Assembly: GCA_010015655.1 (NCBI GenBank)
Contig: ML976668.1
Location: 669,135 to 729,840 of the forward strand
Source: Bimuria novae-zelandiae CBS 107.79
Taxonomy: Eukaryota; Ascomycota; Dothideomycetes; Pleosporales; Didymosphaeriaceae
Length of the DNA: 60,706 bases
Direction of reading: 5' to 3'
Numbering within the stretch: position 1 is the first letter of the stretch; each line of letters begins with the position of its first letter. The notes beneath the pieces were generated by a model. That model searched no databases. It saw only the letters and a list, made by a program, of their open reading frames with translations, and had not been told where the DNA came from. The translations under genes were made by a program, and so were the position numbers. Of this stretch, positions 9,855-19,837 are shown one piece after another.

Positions 9855-12800
9855 AGATCTATAAATATTAGGAACTAATAATTCTTAACGTTATTAAGAA
9901 AGCTAATTACGACGTAATTTTAAAACTACCTTAGTTAAAGAAGCATAATCCTATAATTAATTAAAAAAGAAAGAAGCCATTCTTTAAGTGCTATAACTAT
10001 ATATTATAAGTAAAGTCTACGCAATGATAGAATACAATAGTAAATAAGAGAGCTATTAATAACATAGTCTTGCAACGGACAGTCAAAAAACAGGAAATAT
10101 CCTTGCCAGACGCTGGTAGGAACCACCAGGTCACAGAGTACAAGAAGATAGATAATAATACAAACTATAAGATTCTAGAATGCTACTAAGCAAGGAACTA
10201 TATGTTCACAGAAAGAGAAAGAAAAGCAAACCTTTTAGAATATTAATCTTAAGATTATGTAATTAACCTAGAAGAAGGAAAAATGCCACCCTTTAGACTA
10301 CTATATAGTAAAATTAAAAAAGAACTCTAATAAGAAAAAGAATTTATTAAGATAAATCTTGTAAAAAAAAATTAGACTCTTAAAGTTACTAGTAGCTAGC
10401 CCTTTTATAATTATACTAAAGAAAGATAGATAACTGAGGCCCTATATAAACTATAAGAAACTTAATAACATAATAATTAAGAATTAATACTTACTACTAA
10501 ATATCTTTAAGCTTCGAGACTAACTCTTAAAAGTAATTATTTTTATAATAATAGATCTATAAAATAAATACTACCTTATATAAATTAAGAAAGGTAATAA
10601 GTAGATAATAGTATTTAGAATACGCTATAAACTATTTAAATATATAATTATACTTTTTAGACTTACTAACGTACTAGTAACTTTTTAGGCACTTATTAAT
10701 AATATCTTACGCAATTATCTAGACATATTTGTTATTACCTACATAGACAACATTTTTTTCTTTTCCAAAAACGAATCAGATCACGTACCGCATGTATAGA
10801 TAGTACTACAAGTACTAGATAGAGCATACCTACAAATTAAGCAAAAGAAATACAAATTCTATATATAGAAACTAAAATTTTAGGACATATTATTAGCATA
10901 GGCAGAATCGAAATAGCACTAAATAAAATTAAATATATTAAGAACTAGCTAATACTAAAGACTGTAAAAAATATTTAAGAATTCTTAGGATTCTGTAGAT
11001 TTAATTAATAATTTATTAAGGACTATGCAAAAATCACGATACCTTTTGTCAGATTGGAGGGGCAATCTGATAAGATGAAAAGATAGTGATTAATTAAGGT
11101 AAATTGTGGTATAAAGTGTTGTTTTTTTTTTCTCTGTAAGAATGTAAGGCTCTTATATCCTTACGTCTTACACTAATACGCTAATCTATTTCCGTTGATT
11201 AAGGAGAGTTACCCTTTGTCCCGCCCGGAATTGTGCGGATGAACCAGACTGCTGGCAAGGTTTCTTTGTGTAGGGTTGCGCCAGCTACCTTTGCGTGTGC
11301 AAAGGGCCATGTAATCGGACACCTTTAATAAGCTTTATAAGGAAGGATATACTATTTATATAAATTAAGAGTATAGAATATTATTTTAACTTTTAAAGAT
11401 AGCGTGCACTATGCTACTAGCACTTATCTACTTTTAAAATAGAGAACTACTACAATTTAAGATAAATACAAGCGATCTCGCGATAGGCGCATGCGCAAAG
11501 CAAGAAAAGAACGGTAGATAGCATCTAATTGCGTACTACTCACAAAAGTTTAACGACGCAGAAACACGATACGACGTATACGATGAAGAACTCTACGCTA
11601 TTATAAAAGTATTAAAACACTGGAGAATCTACGCCCTTAGCTATTTAACGCTAGAAATCTATATAAATTATAAAATTCTACTATAGTTTATAATGATAAA
11701 AGAACTTACATCGTAAGAATAGTAATAATTATAAATTATTAGGCAATATAAGTTTAAGGTTATCTATATAGTAAAGAAAAAGAACAGGCGAGTAAACGCG
11801 CTTAGCTAATAAAATAACCTTATAAAAGAAAATATAAAAACCTACTTTATAATACTATAGAAAAATATGGATAAATCTCTTCAACCTATAGTAGAACTTA
11901 ATTAGCTCCTCGTTATAATATAAGAAGTACCTAAGGAATAGTAAAACGAAATTATATAATAATATTATAATAATTTAATATATAGACACCTAGGCATTAT
12001 GAAAATAATAGAACTTATTTAAAGGAATAAAAAAAAGCGATTATAAAATATATCTAAAAATATATAGACTGCTAACGAAACAAGCACACCACACACCTTA
12101 AGTATAAAGAGATATAAGTAATCCAGATACCTATAGCACTATAAGAAGATATTACTATAGACTTTATAACTAGACTACCTAAGTTAAAGGACCTAGCAAC
12201 AGGAGTAGACTCTAACTTAATATTAGTAATTATTTATTAATTTACTAAATACGTGGAATTACTACCTTATTAAAAAATAACTATAACTAAAAAACGACCA
12301 TTCCTTATCTTAAATTAATTTATACGCCATTATAGCATCCTAAAGATAATTATTAGTAATAAAGATAAACTCTTTATCTTAAACTACTAAACAACGCTTA
12401 TAGCACTTATTAAAACAAAATAAAAAGTTATCTATAGCATATTATCTATAGACGGACGGACAAACAGAACGTACGAATTAGACAATTAAAACGTACCTAC
12501 GTACCTACTATAACGACTAGAAAAATAACTAAATTTCCCTCTTACTTATGGCACAACTAGAATACAATAACAAGGTGTTAGTAGTAACTAGATACACACT
12601 ATTCTATGCGAATAACGAAAGACACTTATATCTCTTTAATTAAGTATTTCTTACAGTAATTAGAACGAAAAAGCGATTAATATAGTAAAATTTATAAAAA
12701 AGACACATAAATAACTCTAAGAGAATTTTAAAAAAGCTTAATAATAAAGTATTTCTTACATAAGTTAAAAAAAACTGTACCTTAGCTAAATAAGGGGGAT

Positions 12801-13190
12801 AAAGCATATTTACTTATAAAAAAAATTTTAACTTAAAAGAAAAAAATACAAGAAACTAAATTATATTAAAGTTGGACTATTTTTTGTTTTAAAATAAATA
12901 TCACTAGTTAACTACTAATTGGAACTACTACTACATGCTAAAGTACATCTAGTATTCTATATAGACTAATTAGAACTAGTTGACCTAGAAACACTAGTTA
13001 AAACTACTTTCTATTACTAGCTAGCGGAAGTGAATGAATTCGAGGTTAAAAGTATACTATAATATAGGGATTAGCTATAAATATACTTTGCTAAGTAGAA
13101 AGATTATCCTTATAGTAAGAATATATAGGAACTAGTAAATTACTTAAGAAACTATTAGCAAATAATTAAACAATACTATAAGTAACTTAC
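9855..13190 (+). pseudogene. RIP-degraded Ty3/gypsy pol (protease, RT, RNase H, integrase, chromodomain)
   Basis: The plus strand reads through many stops as a Ty3/gypsy pol of the chromovirus type. Near 9910-9970 it shows the end of the protease region (A-N-Y-D-V-I-L, then L-K-K-H-N-P). At about 10430-10760 it shows reverse transcriptase, with the active site at 10740-10751 reading Y-I-D-N instead of Y-x-D-D. RNase H lies at about 11450-11640 (I-G-A-C-A-K-Q-E then D-A-E-T-R-Y-D-V-Y-D), integrase at about 11980-12620 (H-L-G-I near 11990, T-D-G-Q-T near 12450), and a chromodomain-like end at about 13060-13170. Gag is not recognisable and no 3' LTR is seen. The copy is dead. A solo LTR interrupts it at 11047-11321. 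Confidence 0.85.
11047..11321. mobile_element. Solo LTR, 275 bp, inserted in the gypsy relic
   Basis: The segment starts tgtcagattgg and ends atcggaca (TG..CA, with TGTC/GACA ends) and is flanked by an exact 5-bp duplication, ccttt (11042-11046 and 11322-11326). Removing it with one copy of the duplication rejoins the gypsy frame across the RT-RNase H junction (A-K-I-T-I-P-L-I-S-F). Unlike its host it is not AT-saturated and retains CpA/TpG, so it inserted after, or escaped, the RIP that degraded the gypsy element. A poly-T tract and gtaag/cttac inverted words lie inside. Confidence 0.87.
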
Positions 13191-14145
13191 CTGAACTTGG
13201 AATAGATGGAGTGGTAAAACTATCTAATAGGCTAAGAGTAGCCTATATAGTAGGTAAATATCTAACTAAGGCATCTATAGTAGGATAATTAACTACCTTA
13301 GCATTTACTGTATCTTTCTTAGTAGCTAAGTTAGACGTAAGGTATAACGTCTTTTTACGCACACGCTCTTTAGCTTATACTAATATTTTCTTATTTTTTA
13401 ATAAATAAGAAATCATAATAGCTAACTATTTTTTTTACTCCTCTCATATCTTATCTAAGGAAGCCTAAGACATGTTAACGTATAAATAGCTAAAATAAAT
13501 ATACTTGGTATACTTTAAACTTAACTCTAGTAGAACGTAGCACTTTTAACTTTTAAATTTACCCTTAAATTAAGGGTGCTTAGCGATAAAGTTAGCCTAA
13601 AGGATTTTATTATATAAATAGAGTTTATAAGCAGTAGAATTAGCAAGAATATTAGCTAACGTTATACTTATAAATATAAATGTAAGGTTACGCTTATATA
13701 AAAAAGTTAAAACTAAATACGTAATTTAAGGATAAATCTTAGAAGGGAGAAGATAATATTAAGATTTAAAATTTAAAAAAGGCTATGCTAGTTTTATATT
13801 TAATTTCTTATATTATTTGCTAGGAATAACTTGTTATTAGCGACTACGTCGTAGGGTGCTAAGTTACGTAACTGCTCTTTAGAGAGCGCTCGCCAACGAG
13901 TAGGAGCAAGCTAAGTATATAGAAACGCAAATATAAGCTTTTATATTTATATTTAACCTATTTATTAACCTATTATTTAGATTTAACTTAGGCTTTTGTT
14001 AATTTGTTTATACTATACACACTTTTAATACTAACGCCTATTAATAAGCGTAAGCTATTAATAAAATCTTTACTTACATTACTAACGCTCTTGCCCGAGA
14101 ACTAACCCTATACCCCTTCTGGATTAGCTACCTGTAGGGGCTTAA
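13191..14145. other. AT-rich RIP-type DNA, unassigned
   Basis: Follows the gypsy chromodomain. It is stop-rich on both strands and has no readable domain. It may hold the 3' end of the gypsy element or another decayed repeat. A GC-richer patch at about 13840-13920 has no identity I can give. Confidence 0.5.
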
Positions 14146-14167
14146 CATAACCACCGTGGTTCCCATA

Positions 14168-14250
14168 ACACCTACCAAACCTGGACGACCTTTGGAACTT
14201 CTGAGAATGTCATCCTTAGAAGCCCCATATACACCTACCAAACCTGGACG
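14168..14250. repeat. Exact 20-bp direct repeat, 63 bp apart
   Basis: The word acacctaccaaacctggacg occurs at 14168-14187 and again at 14231-14250, in a GC-balanced island (about 14146-14460) between two RIP blocks. Both copies are preceded by a ccata word. The island has one 64-codon minus-strand frame without recognisable content. Confidence 0.7.
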
Positions 14251-14460
14251 TTCTTCACAGCAACAATAGCCCGCTTTGTTAACAAATAGCTACTACCTTC
14301 CCTATGCAACCTGGACCCTGCGCTGGCGCATAAGCTAGAGTTCTGGTATATGTTTTCGAGTACGAGCTTCACTTCTGTTTCCTTACGCAACGTCTTGTAT
14401 CCACCTGAGTTCTGTACGTAGCATATCAATCAAGCTATTTTGGAAGCTTGACATCACTGC

Positions 14461-16200
14461 TCGTAGCCTCTCGTGACAAATTTAATGTAAAAGCTATACT
14501 AAAATATTTAGCTACTATTTAGAGACAGGTCTTAACTAATAGTTAGAATTACTTATAATATAGTTACGGATGAACTAGAGTAAGTAGATAATAAAGCTAA
14601 AAAATCTAGAGTAGCCTTTTTTATAGTAATAGCTTTTAAAACACCCCTGCTATTAGGCCTTTTTTACTTAATATTATTATACAAATAAAGGTCTAATATG
14701 AAGTAGTATTAAGAAAATAATATTAATGTCTAATGCAGAGCTAAAGTAGATTAGTATTAAAAAATAAGTTAAATTACGTAACTTTATAAGTTAATAACTA
14801 AATTGCTACGTTGTATTACCCTCCTCTTATTATAGATAGTCTCTTATCTATGGTAAATTTTTCTCTTTTTTATAGTTACGCCTGCGCTATTTATTTTATC
14901 GTAATTACGTAATTACCTTATAATTAGTAATTAACTATATTATTTCTATTAGAGTGTAGGCGGGCGTAAGCTATTATATTAATAGTTATATACCTTTACT
15001 TCTAGTTAGTAGTTTATTAGACCTTCATTAGACTTATTATATATTCCTTGTACTAAGGTTTTTATTAGACTAGGCTTTTAGTTTATTAAATAACTCCCTT
15101 GTTCTTCAGCATTTAACTCTCTAAAATAATATTTATGAAGCACTTTTATATATAGTTTAATACCTTTTTAATACCCTTTTATACTAGGCCAATTAGCATT
15201 CAAAGTATTCTTGGCTACATTCTTATCCACGCACTCCTCTTTGCCACTAAGTAGAAACGCCTAAACAGATTCTTTAAGTTGCCAGCGCCGATACAAGGTT
15301 TGGCTTTTTTCTTATTTAAAAGAGGATCTTATATAGAGGGCCTTTTCCTATATCCCTCCTTCTTTAAAAGTCTCTAGAGACTTCTAGTAGAGTGACTAAG
15401 GCCATTTTCGTATAATATCCTTTTATTTATTTTTAGGACTTTTTTCTAAGTCCCTATTAATAACTCTTAAGTCTCTTAAAGGGGTCTTTGTTAGACTCCC
15501 CTTTTTAACCTCTTTACTATTTTTTAATTCATTTTTTTCTTTTAATCCGGTAAATAGTATTATCAATACTATATTGAGGCTTTTTAAGGATAGTAGGAAT
15601 TGTAGAAATAGAAGTATTAATTTTAAAAGATGTTAAACTTCTGGTTTAAATTTAGAAAGTTAGAAAGCCATTTTGTAAGAATGTCAAGGAAATAAAGGTA
15701 AAAGAGACTACGTATAGAAAGATATTAATTTATACTATAATACTAATAAGTTATTATGTACTTATATCTCATGTAAGTAGATCAACTTTTTTAACTTATT
15801 AATAACTAATTACCTCTAGGCCTATTTTAACTAGTATAATCTTAGTAGATTTTTATAACCTAATTAAAAAGGTATAAATAGGTATAATTTTATAAAATAA
15901 TACTCTAACGTTTACTAAGTTTCTGTATTTTAGTCCTGCAAAATAAGTATAGTTAAAAATTATAGGTTTAAAATTAAACACTTTCTCTTTTAAATGATGT
16001 ATTTTACTTAATCTTAAACGTACTAGTGGCCAAGTCATAACTATTTTAAAATGATATAAAAAAATTTCACCCCACTGTAACTACATATAGCTAAATTTTA
16101 ACTATATAGTATATACTGTATAAACCTTAGTTACAGTACGGCGCTATACAGACCTATATAATATAGTTATAGTATACTGGAAACGCTGCACAGCACCGGC
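14461..16200. other. AT-rich RIP-type block, unassigned repeats
   Basis: Stop-rich AT DNA with no domain I can read. At the right edge an inverted pair, actgtaact (16074-16082) and agttacagt (16129-16137), encloses AT-palindromic sequence. A further tatagt/actata-rich stretch runs to 16180, which looks like a decayed terminal repeat of a DNA transposon. Its partner was not found. Confidence 0.45.
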
Positions 16201-16250
16201 GTAATAAGTTCTAAAACTTACGAACATGCCATGAATTTGTGACCTTTATC

Positions 16251-17395
16251 TTTTATATCTCCCCATTAACAATCCTGTAAGAAACACAAGTCTTACCACA
16301 CATATCGTCCTTCACTCTCTTTTTTAGAGGACCAAAATCTGGACGTATTCGCAGCCGCACGGCACCAGACCCATGAAACTTCTCCACCTTCGTTTTGATC
16401 TCCCACCAAACCCATCGTAGGGTACCGTGATGGAACGTACTCCAAAGACCCCTTCCACACATAGCTTCGCATCCGCCAGTTTTTAGTCCTGCTCCGCAAG
16501 AAGCAGAGCACCTGTCTCCCCATGAGAAATCTAGTTGCCGACTTTTAGAGCCGAAGAGTGCAGTGGTGTGAGAAGAACAATGTCCCCAAGGAGAAGAGGT
16601 TTTATATAGCTCGGCGTCATCTCAACTGCTTCGAGAGAGGCTCTCTCGACACTTCCATAGGAAGATTAGGTTGTGATTTTGAGGGTAGTGTTTGGTCCCG
16701 GTGGGTCGAGGTTCGTCCACGTCGTCTTGGCCACCATTAATTTTGACCCAGCCACAAAGACGCATACATTTCGGTTGCAGGTCTTTTTAAAAGGTCTAGA
16801 AAAGAGCATAACACTATTTAATGCCTAATTTTAAACTCTGCAACGTGCCTTCTAGCTATTTCTTCTCTCTGTGCAGTATTTTAGTTCCCTACCCGGACAA
16901 CTCCAGGCACACATGCGACATACGATTACATCTTTTAGTCCCTTCCCAGGAGGTCAAAGTGTGAAGTACAGACTTCGAACACAGCGCGGTTTATATACCT
17001 CGACCCTCGATCGCTAACTCATCGTCCCATCGAGTCCCCACCTTGGAAGCTATGAAGTCGAAGGAGTATACGAGAGACGATGATAGTAACCACCACCATT
17101 AGCCGACCCTTTCCGCGTCCGCGCTCGACACATCGAAGGGGTCTGAATACAATTTTAGAGCCCCACACACAACACCACATCAAGAGGTAGAGTGACTGAT
17201 TTTAGAGCTGCCGTACTGGACCGTGGCACTTCTTTTTTGACCGCACCAGCCAGCGCAAACATTGTAAGATTAGTTCTGGATTTTAGAGCCGCGGTACTCA
17301 GGTACTGTGTGAAAAGATATTCTAAAGCGCAAAGACGGCTTTTATATAACCTACTTCTGCTCTTCCTACATCAGACCCCATAGATCCACAGAACC
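16251..17395. repeat. Array of diverged about 350-390 bp repeat units with fixed-spaced motifs
   Basis: A TATA-like word (tttatat or tttatata) occurs at 16252, 16601, 16990 and 17341, that is at intervals of 349, 389 and 351 bp. The last three copies are each preceded by a TTTTAG word (16543 ttttagag, 16933 ttttagtc, 17281 ttttagag) at 58, 57 and 60 bp. A further TTTTAG word lies 53-81 bp upstream of each. The first and last pairs also share ttttagagccg and a following tgtga-rich stretch. No convincing protein is encoded (the longest frames are 60-76 codons). This is either an old tandem duplication of a promoter-bearing unit or the remains of repeated LTRs. Confidence 0.5.
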
Positions 17396-17701
17396 TTACT
17401 TCCGAAGCTCATCACGTGCCCTTAACCTGCCTGTGGGCCAGTGCGACATCACCTCTTCACCCATTCTTCCACGAACAAGCACGCAACGATGAAAAGTAAA
17501 GACCATTTTGGTACTCCTATCATATCGTATCTGACGCCGAATTACCCCATGCCAACATCCATCGACGCCCAAGCCTATGTGTTGAACCATGAACGCGCCG
17601 CTATGCAAATGCAATGGGAAATGCAAAGTCCCAGCGCCCATTTTCAATAACATCATGGGGTATACAACAAAATCAAGGAGCGAAAGAAGGAAGGAAAAGA
17701 G

Positions 17702-19837
17702 TCAAGGCAGCCTTGTCTCCTCTGACACACCACTCTCATACCCTGAGCCCGGATCCGGTGGGTCGACGGTCTTCATCATGTCCACAGCCTGCACCTCGTG
17801 CTCGGATACTGACGGACATATTGGAGCGGTTGGTGTCAGAGGAGCGGTATGTCCGGATGACGTGGCGACCGGGTGAGGGCGGGTTGATGACTGTGGCGGT
17901 GGCGGTGTCGAGAGTTGTGCGTTGGTAGGTGCTGCGTCGTTTTGAACGTATGCGATGTTTGCCCAGATGCGCCAGTGCAGTAAGACTATATGAGAAATGC
18001 GCTTGGAAAGATCTGTGAGTCTCTCCTGAGGCGTGTTGTTGCAGAATGAAAACGTATCAACAGTAGGCGGTAAGGGAATAAACGAAGGTGTAGAATTCGG
18101 AAGTGGCGTTGCGACGAGGGAATTGTAAAGCTCAGTGGGTGACCCATTGTAGTGCTTGCTCACACAGGTAAGAACCTGCGGGAGAAGAACAGCTTCCAAA
18201 GTAACGGCGTGCGATGAGAAGGTGCTGTAAAACAGCGTGCGGAGACACTCGTTCGTGTTGTGTAGAACGCAGTGATTGAAAGTGGGCGGCCGTCCAGCGA
18301 TGGCGTGCGCTTGCCGATAGATCTCGAGTGAGAGCGATTCAGAGTTGTTCATCCAAGTTTGCGAGCCGTGCCCCACGTTTTCTCCAAGAATAGCAGCTAG
18401 CGAAGAGCGTAGGCGGCTCTTGGAGTCGTTCAGAACTGTCCCGTAGTGTCCAAGATCCTTTCGCAGTTGATTGAACATAGTGAAGCATATTTCAAAATGA
18501 GTCAGGTCCTCAATCTCTAGCCTCAAAGCCCGCAGCCTATCCGAGTCTAGGTAGAATGTGTCTGGAAGCTCTTGCTGACTGTTCCTGGAGGACAAGCTGG
18601 AGGTGACCGCGTGCGAGAACGATTCCAATTTCGCTCGAGCGATGTCTCTGGTCGCAGACGTGTGATGTAGCTGAAGATCCCGAACAACGCCTGCCCACCA
18701 CTTTTGGGCGGCATCAACGTTCACTTTCGCGCGTTGGTTCACTATCCTATCCAGGTGATAATGACTTTCGTAGTTGACGGTATCCTCAATGAGAAGGGTT
18801 TTTAAGTTGCGAATTTGATGGTTGGCGACGTCCTGGGAGTCGTTAGCTTGAAATAGTAAGCTAGCAGTCATACATACTAGCTTCATGGTTTCCAACATTC
18901 CCAGTAGGCTTCTCAAACTGTCGACAATGGTGGCCATATCCTGATTTGCCGCACCCTTCCGCATGCGGGATACCATCCCGTCAACAAAACCGTCTCGCAT
19001 GGGGGCACAATGCTCTTTGAGCAGGTGTGCGGTCCATTCCACCAAGGCCACCATATCACATACACCCCGCTCAATCTCTTGCATCAACATCCGGACATCC
19101 AGGTGCTCGTCTACTCTATCATGGTCTCGGTCCGGAACTAAGCTCTTCAAAACTTCGTGTATTGTCGCGAAAAGCTTTGGCACCCTTTTCTGTGCATGCT
19201 GGAAGTACACAGATGGTTCCACATGTCGCAGTGTTGGCGTTCCGCGAAACAAGCGTGTGTACAGATGCAACTCAGCCTGTAATGCCAGCCAATAGCTCTG
19301 AGACTGGAGATTCTTCTGTTGCCCCTTCGGGCCCTCGGTATTTGGTCGAAAGCTGAGGTCTCGGTCGAAGTTGACGTCATGACGTAATTTGATGTTGCTG
19401 ATAATGTTTTGTATGTCGAGCTCACTCAAGGACTGCTTCGTGATCGGAGGGAATTCTGCTGCATGCCTGAATGCGTCTGCCAACTCTTCACGCCGCGCCT
19501 TGTCCTTGAACTCAGAATCTTCTTGGAGATAGTCCATGAGGACGTCTACAAGCTCTTCTGAGATATCTCTTTCGATCAGAGAAAGGCTCCTTGGGCGTGT
19601 GTATTGATGGTGACATGCTACTCTTCGGCTTCCATCGCGTGTAACCCCCTCGGCACTTACAATAGCGCCGTCCCACGTAGACCCATTAGCTGCTTTGCAA
19701 GCTTGGGTGCCATCCACACCTGACGTGGGCAGCGGTAGGAAGGCATCAGCTGCCCTGGTACTAGCCGGGGTTTGGGCGTTCATATTTTCGCGACGACGAA
19801 ATCCGCCACAGCTTTTCCTGGAAGGGCGAGTCTTCAT
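17702..19837 (-). CDS. TCP11 family protein (yeast Sok1-like)
   Basis: The 711-codon single-exon gene matches the T-complex protein 11 family, whose yeast member Sok1 acts as a suppressor in cAMP/PKA growth signalling. Near residues 88-175 it has the fungal N-terminal block (D-V-L-M-D-Y-L-Q, P-P-I-T-K-Q-S-L, L-R-H-D-V-N-F-D). The TCP11 core includes M-L-M-Q-E-I-E-R-G-V near 250 and the signature L-K-E-H-C-A-P-M-R-D near 274-283. The C-terminal 80 residues are Pro/Ser/Thr-rich and probably disordered. Another start at residue 19 (19783, M-N-A-Q-T-P) is possible. A cytoplasmic signalling role in morphogenesis is inferred from the family, not seen. Length is normal for fungal homologues. Confidence 0.87.
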   Translation of the reverse strand: MKTRPSRKSCGGFRRRENMNAQTPASTRAADAFLPLPTSGVDGTQACKAANGSTWDGAIVSAEGVTRDGSRRVACHHQYTRPRSLSLIERDISEELVDVLMDYLQEDSEFKDKARREELADAFRHAAEFPPITKQSLSELDIQNIISNIKLRHDVNFDRDLSFRPNTEGPKGQQKNLQSQSYWLALQAELHLYTRLFRGTPTLRHVEPSVYFQHAQKRVPKLFATIHEVLKSLVPDRDHDRVDEHLDVRMLMQEIERGVCDMVALVEWTAHLLKEHCAPMRDGFVDGMVSRMRKGAANQDMATIVDSLRSLLGMLETMKLVCMTASLLFQANDSQDVANHQIRNLKTLLIEDTVNYESHYHLDRIVNQRAKVNVDAAQKWWAGVVRDLQLHHTSATRDIARAKLESFSHAVTSSLSSRNSQQELPDTFYLDSDRLRALRLEIEDLTHFEICFTMFNQLRKDLGHYGTVLNDSKSRLRSSLAAILGENVGHGSQTWMNNSESLSLEIYRQAHAIAGRPPTFNHCVLHNTNECLRTLFYSTFSSHAVTLEAVLLPQVLTCVSKHYNGSPTELYNSLVATPLPNSTPSFIPLPPTVDTFSFCNNTPQERLTDLSKRISHIVLLHWRIWANIAYVQNDAAPTNAQLSTPPPPQSSTRPHPVATSSGHTAPLTPTAPICPSVSEHEVQAVDMMKTVDPPDPGSGYESGVSEETRLP

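Noticed and set aside
8430..16200. Possible centromere or A+T-rich replication origin
   Set aside because: The AT-richness is explained by recognisable transposon relics and RIP, with no unique satellite.
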